From contig CATNDK010000001.1 of the NCBI GenBank assembly GCA_950096585.1, positions 1-64,000 on the forward strand: a stretch of DNA of 64,000 bases, in the 5' to 3' direction. Below the pieces are notes generated by a model. That model was not told the origin of the DNA. It searched no databases and saw nothing but the letters and a program-made list of their open reading frames with translations. Source of the DNA: Thalassococcus halodurans. Its GTDB lineage: Bacteria; Pseudomonadota; Alphaproteobacteria; Rhodobacterales; Rhodobacteraceae. The translations under genes were made by a program, and so were the position numbers. Position 1 is the first letter of the stretch, and every line of letters begins with the position of its first letter. Below, piece by piece: positions 38,199-47,511 of the stretch.

Positions 38199-38784
38199 TG
38201 TCAGAGCCACTTTTCAGGGTTTCAAGCACAGTTTTGACGTCGTTTTCCGCCATTTCAAGGGTATCTGTCCGAACCCTGAAATCAGATCTCCGGACTTTTT
38301 CATCGTTCGGCATCTGCTTGGACAGGATTTGTTCAAACTGCGCTTCTGTCATCGTGCCCCGGGCCATAACGCGTTCCCGTTGAAGGGTTGGATTTACGTC
38401 AACGCAGACAACAGCGTCAAATTCACCCTCTGAGTTCGTTTCGAACAACAGGGGAATGTCAAAAACGATGCAGTCCGCTTTCGAATGCGCTGCGAAGTCT
38501 GCCCGATCCTGTCTGACCAACGGGTGCACGATCTTTTCCAGTTTAGCCAAGGCATCACTTTCCGCAGAAATGATATCTTTCAACCGGTCTCTGGAAACAG
38601 CGCCATCAGAGATTGCTTGTGGCCACAGGTCCTGAATTGGGGCTAGTTTTTCACGCACCGTTTGGGCCGATCGGGGAACGGCTGCGTCAGCATCCCACAC
38701 ATCGCATCCAAGATCTTTGAAAATCTTGGACGTTGTCGACTTACCCATGCCGATAGATCCGGTCAGACCGATTTTAAGTGTCAT
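38191..38784 (-). CDS. coaE: Dephospho-CoA kinase
   Basis: 'IGLTGSIGMGKSTTSKIFKDLGCDVWDADAAV', 'IVFDIPLLFET'. Confidence 0.96.
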   Translation of the reverse strand: MTLKIGLTGSIGMGKSTTSKIFKDLGCDVWDADAAVPRSAQTVREKLAPIQDLWPQAISDGAVSRDRLKDIISAESDALAKLEKIVHPLVRQDRADFAAHSKADCIVFDIPLLFETNSEGEFDAVVCVDVNPTLQRERVMARGTMTEAQFEQILSKQMPNDEKVRRSDFRVRTDTLEMAENDVKTVLETLKSGSDNA

Positions 38785-39614
38785 CGCAAAACGGCCGCAC
38801 GCAGCGCATCATCCACTTCCGGGCGCTTGTTGAACCAGCGCTCAAACCCCGGAACCGCCTGATGTAGCAACATGCCCAAGCCGTCGACAGTCGGGCAGCC
38901 GATTTCACGCGCTGTTTTCAGAAGCTTGGTTTCTAGCGGTGTGTATACAATGTCTGTAACCAAAGTTGTCGGTCGCAACCCGTCAAGCGGCACGCGCAAT
39001 TCGGGCTTGCCGACCATGCCAAGCGACGTCGTGTTCACAACAGTCGCGGCATCCTCCATGACATTTCCTGCCTGCACCCATTCTATAACGCTCAGGCGCT
39101 TGCCAAAATCTTCGCGCAGCTTATCGGCCCGTGCCCGCGTTCTGTTGGTGATCAAAATCTCTGGGCAGCCGGCCTCGATCAATGACGCAACAATCGCACG
39201 CGCCGCGCCGCCCGCCCCAAGAACGACAGCCGGCCCAGCCTTTGGTTCCCAAGTAGGGGCTTTCTGGCGCAAGTTGGCAATAAATCCGTAACCATCTGTA
39301 TTATCGGCATGAATTTTACCATCACTGCGGAAAATCAAAGTGTTGGCAGCCCCGATCACCGCAGCCCGATCTGTGATCAGATCAGCGATCTCAAGTACCT
39401 TTTCCTTATAAGGGATGGTCACATTGACGCCCACAAACCCCAGCTCTGGCAGCGTTTTAAGGGCACTTTCCAGTTTGTCAGCGGCAATCTCCATCGGGAT
39501 GTAGTAGCCAGGCAAACCATATTTCCGAAGCCAATAACCATGAAGCTGAGGCGATTTCGAATGCGCAATAGGGGACCCGATAACACCCGCCAACGGGATA
39601 CGATTTGCGGTCAT
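38781..39614 (-). CDS. aroE: Shikimate dehydrogenase
   Basis: 'GVIGSPIAHSKSPQLHGYWL', 'GVNVTIPYKEKV', 'VVLGAGGAARAIV'. Confidence 0.97.
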   Translation of the reverse strand: MTANRIPLAGVIGSPIAHSKSPQLHGYWLRKYGLPGYYIPMEIAADKLESALKTLPELGFVGVNVTIPYKEKVLEIADLITDRAAVIGAANTLIFRSDGKIHADNTDGYGFIANLRQKAPTWEPKAGPAVVLGAGGAARAIVASLIEAGCPEILITNRTRARADKLREDFGKRLSVIEWVQAGNVMEDAATVVNTTSLGMVGKPELRVPLDGLRPTTLVTDIVYTPLETKLLKTAREIGCPTVDGLGMLLHQAVPGFERWFNKRPEVDDALRAAVLR

Positions 39615-40210
39615 GATGCCAGTTCTCCGATCAACGTCAGATGATTGATAAACTCTATAAGCGGAAGACCAAGCACATTGAAATGATCACCTTCAATCCG
39701 CGTGAACAATCGAACGCCTTCCTGTTCCAATTTGTACGCACCGACAGAGTCTGCAACCGAAGGCCAGTTCCGCCCGAGATAATCATCAATGAATCCATCT
39801 GACAGATCGCGCATATAAAGGCGCACCATCCCGATGTGGCGCCATTTCGGCTCGCCATCTTGATAAAGAACCGCGGCTGAAAGCAGCATGTGCTTTTTCC
39901 CGCTTAGTAAAGTCAGCTGTTCCTTCGCCTGCTCGATGGTTTCCGGTTTGGACAGGATGCGATCATCGATTTGCAAAATCTGGTCACACCCCAGAACATA
40001 TGCGCCAGGATTCTTCTGCGAGATTTTGCGCGCCTTCAATTCGGCCAGAGTATCAGCCACGTCACGGGGTTTGGCCTGCTCGGCTTCCAAGGCACCGCGA
40101 ACCGAATCTTCATCAATCCGTGCGACCTGTACAGAGTGGGTGATTCCAGCCGACGACAGCAGTTCGGTGCGGATTTTTGATCCTGAAGCGAGGATGAGCG
40201 GATTTTTCAT
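39611..40210 (-). CDS. maf: Maf family nucleotide pyrophosphatase
   Basis: 'LILASGSKIRTELLSSAGI', 'VLGCDQIL'; adjacent to aroE-coaE. Confidence 0.95.
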   Translation of the reverse strand: MKNPLILASGSKIRTELLSSAGITHSVQVARIDEDSVRGALEAEQAKPRDVADTLAELKARKISQKNPGAYVLGCDQILQIDDRILSKPETIEQAKEQLTLLSGKKHMLLSAAVLYQDGEPKWRHIGMVRLYMRDLSDGFIDDYLGRNWPSVADSVGAYKLEQEGVRLFTRIEGDHFNVLGLPLIEFINHLTLIGELAS

Positions 40211-40739
40211 GTGGAAAACTCGTCGAATAACCGCGGGTAAATGTGGTTGGATCGTTCATGGGAAAATTAACACGATCATGCAAGCCGTGGACAACTTCCA
40301 TGTTTTTCCCGACGTTCAGTAAGATTATCAGTTTGGGGACGGGATAACTTTACCGATGTGCGTAAGCTAAAATTTCTTGTATCTCTACCAAGATATGTAC
40401 AAGAAACAATGAAATCCGAAATCACAATAAGATATTGTTAAATAACATTTTTTCTTGGTTAATCTAGTATACAAGAATTTTGGTACACCAAGTTTTCCAC
40501 AATCTGTTCTAACTGTGGAAAAACGACCAGAAACTCAGTAATCCCAAGCTTAACAAATCCCCAACAAACAAAATCATCTCTTAAATATTTTCTTTATTTT
40601 ATAAAGTTTACCTGCCTGACCTCGACGATTGACTTCACACGGTAATTTTCTTACCTGTGTTCCAACGCCTCAGTCCTGAGGAACGTGTTTTCCAACATAA
40701 CTGCTTTGAACTGCATCCATCAGGTGCAGAGAGTGTGCG
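40211..40739. other. oriC: Putative chromosomal replication origin (oriC) region
   Basis: ~530 bp non-coding; DnaA-box-like TGTGGAAAA at 40210-40218 and 40514-40522 and TTTTCCACA at 40493-40501; AT-rich tract ~40570-40611; gene polarity switches here; maf/aroE/coaE/dnaQ/secB on one side and rho...parAB on the other. Confidence 0.7.
40373..40494. repeat. Cluster of six TACAAGAAA/ACCAAGAAA-like motifs
   Basis: TTTCTTGTA (40373), TACCAAGAT (40386), TACAAGAAA (40398), TTTCTTGGT (40451), TACAAGAAT (40470), CACCAAGTT (40486). Confidence 0.55.
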
Positions 40740-42011
40740 ATGAATCTCGAAAAACTGAACCTGTCCGATCTTAAGGCCCAAAGCCCAAAGAACCTTTTGG
40801 CGCTTGCTGAAGAGCTTGAGATTGAAAACGCCTCGACCATGCGAAAAGGCGAAATGATGTTCCAAATTCTGCGTGAACGCGCAGACGAAGGCTGGGACAT
40901 TTATGGTGATGGCGTTCTTGAAGTTCTTCAGGACGGTTTTGGTTTCTTGCGTTCTCCGGAAGCAAACTACCTGCCGGGTCCTGACGATATTTATGTATCG
41001 CCCGACATGATCCGTAAATTTTCGCTGAGAACAGGCGACACAATCGAAGGTCAGATCAAAGCACCTGAGGGTGAAGAACGTTACTTTGCTTTGATGGACG
41101 TATCGCAGATCAACTTCGAAGATCCTGAAAAAGCACGTCACAAGATCGCATTCGATAACCTGACGCCGCTCTACCCAGATGAACGTCTGAAGATGGAAAT
41201 CGAAGATCCTACCATCAAAGACAAATCCGCGCGCATCATCGACCTCGTCGCACCGATCGGTAAAGGTCAGCGTTCTTTGATCGTTGCCCCGCCGCGGACC
41301 GGTAAAACGGTGCTGCTGCAGAACATCGCGTCCAGCATCGAAAAGAACCACCCGGAATGCTATCTGATCGTTCTTCTGATCGACGAACGTCCGGAAGAAG
41401 TTACTGACATGCAGCGTTCTGTGAAGGGTGAGGTTATTTCCTCGACCTTCGATGAACCTGCGACACGTCACGTGGCCGTCAGCGAAATGGTTATCGAAAA
41501 AGCCAAGCGCCTCGTTGAACATAAGCGCGACGTCGTGATCTTGCTCGACTCGATCACACGCCTTGGCCGCGCCTTTAACACTGTCGTACCTTCCTCTGGT
41601 AAGGTTCTGACTGGTGGTGTTGACGCGAATGCCCTGCAGCGTCCTAAACGCTTCTTCGGTGCCGCGCGTAACATCGAAGAGGGTGGCTCTCTGACCATCA
41701 TCGCAACAGCGCTGATCGACACAGGCAGCCGTATGGACGAAGTCATCTTTGAAGAATTCAAAGGTACGGGTAACTCTGAAATCGTTCTGGATCGTAAGGT
41801 CGCGGATAAGCGGGTCTTCCCGGCGATGGATATTCTCAAGTCCGGTACGCGTAAGGAAGATCTGTTGGTCGATAAGGCAGATCTGCAGAAAACATTCGTG
41901 CTGCGCCGCATTCTGAACCCGATGGGCACAACGGACGCGATCGAATTCCTGCAATCGAAGCTGAAACAGACTAAAACGAACTCTGAATTCTTCGATTCTA
42001 TGAACACCTAA
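40740..42011 (+). CDS. rho: Transcription termination factor Rho
   Basis: '[44 protein letters not shown]', '[24 protein letters not shown]'. Confidence 0.99.
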   Translation: MNLEKLNLSDLKAQSPKNLLALAEELEIENASTMRKGEMMFQILRERADEGWDIYGDGVLEVLQDGFGFLRSPEANYLPGPDDIYVSPDMIRKFSLRTGDTIEGQIKAPEGEERYFALMDVSQINFEDPEKARHKIAFDNLTPLYPDERLKMEIEDPTIKDKSARIIDLVAPIGKGQRSLIVAPPRTGKTVLLQNIASSIEKNHPECYLIVLLIDERPEEVTDMQRSVKGEVISSTFDEPATRHVAVSEMVIEKAKRLVEHKRDVVILLDSITRLGRAFNTVVPSSGKVLTGGVDANALQRPKRFFGAARNIEEGGSLTIIATALIDTGSRMDEVIFEEFKGTGNSEIVLDRKVADKRVFPAMDILKSGTRKEDLLVDKADLQKTFVLRRILNPMGTTDAIEFLQSKLKQTKTNSEFFDSMNT

Positions 42012-42028
42012 ATCAGGGGCGCTAGCGG

Positions 42029-43312
42029 ATGGATACGATCTTTGCCCTTGCCACCGCGCAGGGGCGCGCTGGCGTTGCTGTAATCCGTATTTCAGGTCCT
42101 CAGTCATGGGATGTAGGCACCGCGCTTGCTGGTAGCCTGCCAAAGCCTCGTAAGGCTGGTCTACGACGTCTTACAGCGTCTGATGGAACCTATCTTGATG
42201 AAGCTTTGGTTCTTACTTTTGAGGACAAAGAAAGCTTCACTGGTGAAAAAACGGTCGAGCTTCAGACCCACGGAAGTATTGCAGTCGTAAACTCTATTTT
42301 AAAAGAGTTGGGCAGATTTAGTGACTGTAGACCGGCTGAACCTGGTGAGTTTACCCGCCGCGCAATGGAGAGTGGTCGACTTGATCTTGTTCAGGTCGAA
42401 GCTCTCTCTGATCTGATCGAGGCAGAAACAGAGCTGCAAAGAAAACAAGCTTTACGGATGTTCGATGGCGCGTTTGGTGAACGCGTTCTATCGTGGCGGC
42501 AATCGCTGATCCGGGCGGCTTCTTTGCTAGAAGCGGTTATCGACTTCGCTGATGAAGAAGTACCAGAGGACGTTTCAGTAGAAGTTTCCGAGCTTCTGAA
42601 AATGGTAATCGAAGCTTTAAACAAAGAGCTGACTGGCTTTCAAAGTGCAGAACGAATTCGATCCGGTTTTGAGGTTGCGATCATAGGCGCTCCGAATGTG
42701 GGTAAATCCACATTACTCAATGCGCTGGCTGGTCGCGACGCAGCCATCACGTCTGAAATCGCGGGAACGACGCGCGATGTGATCGAGGTGCGAATGGACC
42801 TCTCGGGCATCCCCGTAACCTTGTTGGATACGGCCGGTCTACGAGAGACCGACGATACAATTGAAGCACTTGGTATTGCGCGAGCAAAGGACAGGGCTTC
42901 GGCTGCAGACCTTCGTGTATTTCTGAAGTCTGGTGATGAAGGCGTTCCTGACTTCATCGAAGCAGAAGATTTGGTTTTTGAAACTAAGGCTGATTTAACC
43001 GGAAAGGCCGACGCTATCTCGGCCAAATCGGGTGAGGGGCTGGATAAGGTCATTCGATTGATAACCCATGCTTTGCAGCAGAAAGTTGCTGGTGCTAGCC
43101 TTGCCACCCGAGAACGCCATCGCGTGGCACTGGTTCTGGGTGTTAAACATCTGGAAACCGCTGAAAGATTGGTTTCGGAAGGCTCCGAAATTTATGATAT
43201 CGCTGCTGAAGAGATTCGAACCGCCGTGCGTGGACTTGAAAGTCTTGTCGGTAAAGTTGGTGTTGAAGACCTGTTGGACGAAATCTTCTCAAGTTTCTGT
43301 CTTGGAAAGTAA
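42029..43312 (+). CDS. mnmE: tRNA uridine-5-carboxymethylaminomethyl(34) synthesis GTPase MnmE
   Basis: 'MDTIFALATAQGRAGVAVIRISGPQ', 'IIGAPNVGKSTLLNALAGRDAAITSEIAGTTRDVIEV', C-terminal 'EIFSSFCLGK'. Confidence 0.98.
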   Translation: MDTIFALATAQGRAGVAVIRISGPQSWDVGTALAGSLPKPRKAGLRRLTASDGTYLDEALVLTFEDKESFTGEKTVELQTHGSIAVVNSILKELGRFSDCRPAEPGEFTRRAMESGRLDLVQVEALSDLIEAETELQRKQALRMFDGAFGERVLSWRQSLIRAASLLEAVIDFADEEVPEDVSVEVSELLKMVIEALNKELTGFQSAERIRSGFEVAIIGAPNVGKSTLLNALAGRDAAITSEIAGTTRDVIEVRMDLSGIPVTLLDTAGLRETDDTIEALGIARAKDRASAADLRVFLKSGDEGVPDFIEAEDLVFETKADLTGKADAISAKSGEGLDKVIRLITHALQQKVAGASLATRERHRVALVLGVKHLETAERLVSEGSEIYDIAAEEIRTAVRGLESLVGKVGVEDLLDEIFSSFCLGK

Positions 43313-43315
43313 GGA

Positions 43316-45193
43316 GTGTTTCACGTGAAACATTTGGACTTTGATGTGATCGTTGTTGGCGGTGGCCACGCCGGGACAGAAGCGGCCCACGCATCAGCGC
43401 GAACAGGTGCAAAAACCGCTTTGATCACTATGCGCGAGGCGGATATCGGCGTGATGTCTTGTAACCCAGCGATCGGTGGTTTGGGGAAAGGCCACCTTGT
43501 CCGCGAAATCGACGCCTTGGATGGTGTAATGGGGCGGGTCGCTGACCTTGCAGGCATTCAATTTCGGCTTCTGAACCGCCGGAAAGGGCCGGCGGTACAG
43601 GGGCCTCGTGCGCAAGCCGATAGAAGAATCTATCGACGTGAGATGTTGGCGCTGACTAAAAGCCAAAAGAACCTGACAATCGTTGAAGGTGAAGTCGTCG
43701 ATCTTCTTCTGAATGGTGATACCGTGTCGGGTGTTTCTCTGGCCTACGGAACTACGCTTAGCTCTAAATCCGTTGTTTTGACCTCGGGAACTTTCCTACG
43801 TGGCGTAATCCACATTGGGGATATGTCCTATGCTGGGGGTCGAATGGGTGACCAAGCTTCTGTACGATTGGCCGAGCGTATTGATGAATTTGGTCTGCCG
43901 TTAGGGCGCTTGAAGACCGGCACGCCCCCGCGACTGGATGGTCGAACAATTGATTGGGATCGCTTGGATTCTCAACCCGGTGACGACGAACCGGTGATGT
44001 TTTCGTTCTTATCCAAGTCACCGACAGCAAAGCAGATTTCTTGTGGTATCACGCACACGAATGAAAAAACGCATGAGATCATACGTTCAAACCTAGAGCG
44101 TTCAGCGATGTATGGCGGCCATATCGAAGGCGTCGGGCCGCGATACTGCCCGTCGATCGAAGACAAGGTCGTCCGTTTCGCTGATAAAACATCGCATCAG
44201 ATTTTTCTTGAACCTGAGGGCGTCGACGATCACACCGTTTATCCCAACGGGATTTCGACGTCCTTGCCAGCTGACGTGCAAAAGGATTATGTCCATTCGA
44301 TCGAGGGTTTGGAAAAGACTGAAATCCTTCAACCGGGTTACGCGATTGAATATGACTATGTAGATCCCCGTGCGCTTGACCTGCAATTGGCGGTCAAAGG
44401 CGTGAACGGCTTGTTCTTGGCCGGCCAAATCAACGGCACAACCGGTTATGAAGAAGCGGCCGCACAGGGTTTGATCGCCGGCACAAACGCGGCGCTTCGT
44501 TCTTCGGGGAAAGACCCATTCATTCTAAGCCGGTCTGACAGCTATATTGGCGTGATGATCGACGATCTTACCACACGGGGCGTTAGCGAACCTTATCGCA
44601 TGTTTACGTCCCGCGCAGAGTTCCGCCTGTCACTGCGGGCAGATAATGCGGACCAACGCCTTACACAGATTGGTCTGGATTTTGGACTTGTGGGTGATGT
44701 TAGAAAATCAGCGTTCCAATCAAAGATGGAAGCATTGTATTCGGCGAAAGCGTCACTGGAAGCACTCAGCCTTACTCCAAAAGAGCTGAATGAGATTGGC
44801 TTAACTGTCAATCAGGACGGTGCCCGCCGGAATGGTATGGAAATTCTGGCGTTCCCGGATACGTCCTTTGAATCGCTGCTTGCAGCGGATCCTTCGCTTA
44901 AAAGCGTTCCTGATGACATTCGCCGCCAGCTTGAAAAAGACGCGACGTATGCAAGTTACATCGAGCGCCAGAAAAAAGACGTGGAGGCGCTTCGTAAAGA
45001 CGAGAAACAAGCTATTCCGTCCGACTTCGATTTCGGAGTTCTGAGTGGTTTGTCAAACGAGTTGAAGGATAAGTTGACACGGGCACGCCCGGATAACCTT
45101 GCTCAGGCGGCGCGGGTTGAAGGGATGACGCCGGCCGCACTATCGCTGCTACTGTCCAAGCTTCGCCAAGCTAGCCGTCAAAAATCTGCGTGA
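43316..45193 (+). CDS. mnmG: tRNA uridine-5-carboxymethylaminomethyl(34) synthesis enzyme MnmG
   Basis: '[31 protein letters not shown]', '[23 protein letters not shown]'; GTG start at 43316 or 43325, inside parS. Confidence 0.98.
   Translation: MFHVKHLDFDVIVVGGGHAGTEAAHASARTGAKTALITMREADIGVMSCNPAIGGLGKGHLVREIDALDGVMGRVADLAGIQFRLLNRRKGPAVQGPRAQADRRIYRREMLALTKSQKNLTIVEGEVVDLLLNGDTVSGVSLAYGTTLSSKSVVLTSGTFLRGVIHIGDMSYAGGRMGDQASVRLAERIDEFGLPLGRLKTGTPPRLDGRTIDWDRLDSQPGDDEPVMFSFLSKSPTAKQISCGITHTNEKTHEIIRSNLERSAMYGGHIEGVGPRYCPSIEDKVVRFADKTSHQIFLEPEGVDDHTVYPNGISTSLPADVQKDYVHSIEGLEKTEILQPGYAIEYDYVDPRALDLQLAVKGVNGLFLAGQINGTTGYEEAAAQGLIAGTNAALRSSGKDPFILSRSDSYIGVMIDDLTTRGVSEPYRMFTSRAEFRLSLRADNADQRLTQIGLDFGLVGDVRKSAFQSKMEALYSAKASLEALSLTPKELNEIGLTVNQDGARRNGMEILAFPDTSFESLLAADPSLKSVPDDIRRQLEKDATYASYIERQKKDVEALRKDEKQAIPSDFDFGVLSGLSNELKDKLTRARPDNLAQAARVEGMTPAALSLLLSKLRQASRQKSA
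43317..43332. promoter_or_regulatory. parS: parS centromere site (perfect 16-bp palindrome)
   Basis: TGTTTCACGTGAAACA; ParB encoded 3.3 kb downstream. Confidence 0.93.
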
Positions 45194-45205
45194 CGGGTTC
45201 CTAAG

Positions 45206-45796
45206 ATGAATGTTTCACGTGAAACACTGGACCGGTTGCGCGCGTATGAAGCGCTGGTTCTGAAGTGGTCACCAAAGATCAACCTCGTTTCCAAAGGCAC
45301 GCTGGCTGATACCTGGGGGCGACACATTGTTGATTCCCTCCAAGTTATCGAGTTGGCCCCGAAATCCGGAAAATGGGTTGATTTGGGCAGTGGTGGGGGA
45401 TTTCCCGGTATCGTTGCTGCGATTTGCGCGATGGAAGCGGATCGCGACCACGATGTGATTCTCGTTGAGAGTGACGCCAGAAAATCTGCTTTTCTACGCA
45501 CAGCTCTTCGGGAAATCGGTGTCGAAGGAACAGTTATTACCGACAGGATTGAAAACGTTCCAGGGCAGGGGGCAGACATCCTAACTGCCCGCGCATTGAC
45601 GTCGCTTGATGGTTTGTTGGGCTTTGCAAAACAACATATGGCCGAACAGGGAATAGCCCTTTTCCCGAAAGGGGCGACGTGGCAAAAAGAAGTTGAAGCA
45701 GCAAAAGAACACTGGGATTTCCAAGCAAAAATGCACCCCAGTACGACACATCCAGACGCCGTTGTGCTGGAAGTAAGTGAGGTCAAACATGTCTGA
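45206..45796 (+). CDS. rsmG: 16S rRNA (guanine(527)-N(7))-methyltransferase RsmG
   Basis: 'VSRETLDRLRAYEALVLKWSPKINLVSKGTLADTWGRHIVDSLQ', 'WVDLGSGGGFPGIV'. Confidence 0.97.
   Translation: MNVSRETLDRLRAYEALVLKWSPKINLVSKGTLADTWGRHIVDSLQVIELAPKSGKWVDLGSGGGFPGIVAAICAMEADRDHDVILVESDARKSAFLRTALREIGVEGTVITDRIENVPGQGADILTARALTSLDGLLGFAKQHMAEQGIALFPKGATWQKEVEAAKEHWDFQAKMHPSTTHPDAVVLEVSEVKHV
45211..45226. promoter_or_regulatory. parS: parS centromere site (perfect 16-bp palindrome)
   Basis: TGTTTCACGTGAAACA, starting 5 nt after the rsmG start position. Confidence 0.93.
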
Positions 45797-46598
45797 TCCG
45801 ACGCGTCCCGTTGGTCCGAAGATTATCGCAATTGCCAACCAAAAGGGCGGGGTCGGCAAAACGACAACTTCCATCAACCTAGCTGCGGCGCTTGCGGAAG
45901 AGGGGCTATCGATCCTTCTTGTTGATCTTGATCCACAAGGAAATGCGTCCACTGGCATTGGTGTTGAACCCACAGAGCGCGAATACACCTCTTACGAACT
46001 GCTGCTCGAGGACGTTCCGTTGAACGATGTGATCCGCAAAACGGAAACCGAAGGTGTCTTTGTAGTACCAGCCACCGTTGACCTAAGCTCGGCTGATATC
46101 GAGCTCTATTCGACCGAAAAGCGTAGCTTTTTGCTGCACGATGCGCTGCGCCAGCCTGCAATGGATGATTTCGGCTTTGATTACATCCTTATCGACTGTC
46201 CGCCTTCGCTCAATTTGCTGACGGTGAACGCGATGGTCGCCGCACATTCCGTCCTCGTGCCCCTGCAAAGCGAATTCTTCGCACTTGAGGGCCTGTCTCA
46301 GCTTATGCTGACAGTCAGAGAGGTTAGGGAAACGGCGAATTCCGCGCTCAGGATCGAAGGTATTGTTCTGACCATGTACGATGCACGGAATAACCTGTCG
46401 TTGCAGGTAGAAGAGGATGCGCGCGATAATCTTGGGGATCTTGTTTTCCAGACGGTTATTCCCAGAAACGTCCGGGTCAGCGAGGCGCCGTCTTTTGCGA
46501 TGCCGGTTACGTCCTACGATGGCATGTCCAAGGGTGCGCAGGCATACCGCGCCCTTGCCCGTGAACTAATCAAGAAAAACAGCAAACTGGCCGCATGA
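45789..46598 (+). CDS. parA: Chromosome partitioning ATPase ParA
   Basis: Deviant Walker A 'ANQKGGVGKTTTSINLAAALAEEG'; upstream of parB. Confidence 0.98.
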   Translation: MSDPTRPVGPKIIAIANQKGGVGKTTTSINLAAALAEEGLSILLVDLDPQGNASTGIGVEPTEREYTSYELLLEDVPLNDVIRKTETEGVFVVPATVDLSSADIELYSTEKRSFLLHDALRQPAMDDFGFDYILIDCPPSLNLLTVNAMVAAHSVLVPLQSEFFALEGLSQLMLTVREVRETANSALRIEGIVLTMYDARNNLSLQVEEDARDNLGDLVFQTVIPRNVRVSEAPSFAMPVTSYDGMSKGAQAYRALARELIKKNSKLAA

Positions 46599-46608
46599 GG
46601 AGAGCATC

Positions 46609-47511
46609 ATGACAACGAAAAAAGATACACGTCGGGGGTTGGGTCGCGGTCTTTCTGCTTTGATGTCGGATGTGGCCCCGTCGGCACCCGCTGATCAGGT
46701 AGCTGCCACACCGGCACGCGCCGACCGCATGGTACCGATCGAGCGGATTTTCCCCAATCCGGACCAGCCGCGTCGCACCTTTACCCAGGATCAATTGGAA
46801 GAACTGGCGGCGTCTATCAAGGAAAAGGGCGTTATCCAACCGATCATCGTTCGTGAAAAACCGAGTGAGGCTGGAAGTTTTGAAATCGTAGCTGGTGAAC
46901 GCCGGTGGCGTGCCTCGCAGTTGGCGCAGCTGCACGAAATGCCGGTTTTGGTTCGCGAATTTACCGACACTGAAGTGCTGGAAATAGCGATCATCGAAAA
47001 CATTCAGCGCGCAGACCTGAATGCGATCGAAGAAGCGGCCGGTTATCGTCAACTGATGATGAAGTTTGGTCATACCCAAGAAAAGCTGGCAGAAGCCTTG
47101 GGTAAAAGCCGAAGCCATATTGCGAACCTGCTTCGTCTGCTGAATTTGCCGGAAGACGTTCAGGCACTTGTTGTCGAAGGAAAGCTCAGCGCGGGTCATG
47201 CGCGCGCGTTGATCACAGCTGAAAACCCTTCCGAGCTTGCCAAGCTGGTCGTGGAAAAGCAGCTTTCTGTGCGTGAAACCGAACGTCTGGCCAAAACAGT
47301 TGCCGCTCCGGACAGCGCCAAGATCAAAGCGAAGCCGCGCGATGATAAAGATGCAGACACAAAAGCGCTGGAGGGCGATCTGTCGGCCGCACTACGCATG
47401 AAGGTTCGGATCGATCATAAGCCCGGCCAAGAGGCGGGCTCGGTCAGCATTTCCTATGATACGCTTGAGCAGTTGGACGAACTTTGCATGTTGCTGAGCA
47501 CGTCGCGCTAA
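46609..47511 (+). CDS. parB: Chromosome partitioning protein ParB (CTPase)
   Basis: 'RRGLGRGLSALMSDV', 'NPDQPRRTFTQDQLEELAASIKEKGVIQPIIVR', 'GERRWRASQ', HTH 'TQEKLAEALGKSRSHIANLLRLLNLP'. Confidence 0.98.
   Translation: MTTKKDTRRGLGRGLSALMSDVAPSAPADQVAATPARADRMVPIERIFPNPDQPRRTFTQDQLEELAASIKEKGVIQPIIVREKPSEAGSFEIVAGERRWRASQLAQLHEMPVLVREFTDTEVLEIAIIENIQRADLNAIEEAAGYRQLMMKFGHTQEKLAEALGKSRSHIANLLRLLNLPEDVQALVVEGKLSAGHARALITAENPSELAKLVVEKQLSVRETERLAKTVAAPDSAKIKAKPRDDKDADTKALEGDLSAALRMKVRIDHKPGQEAGSVSISYDTLEQLDELCMLLSTSR

Noticed and set aside
40668-40681. CCTCAG-TC-CTGAGG palindrome upstream of rho as a terminator
   Set aside because: 2-nt loop and no T-tract; sterically poor as a hairpin and unsupported.
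40635-42143. 502-aa minus-strand ORF antisense to rho
   Set aside because: Shadow ORF of rho; Phe/Arg/His-rich translation with no recognisable domain.
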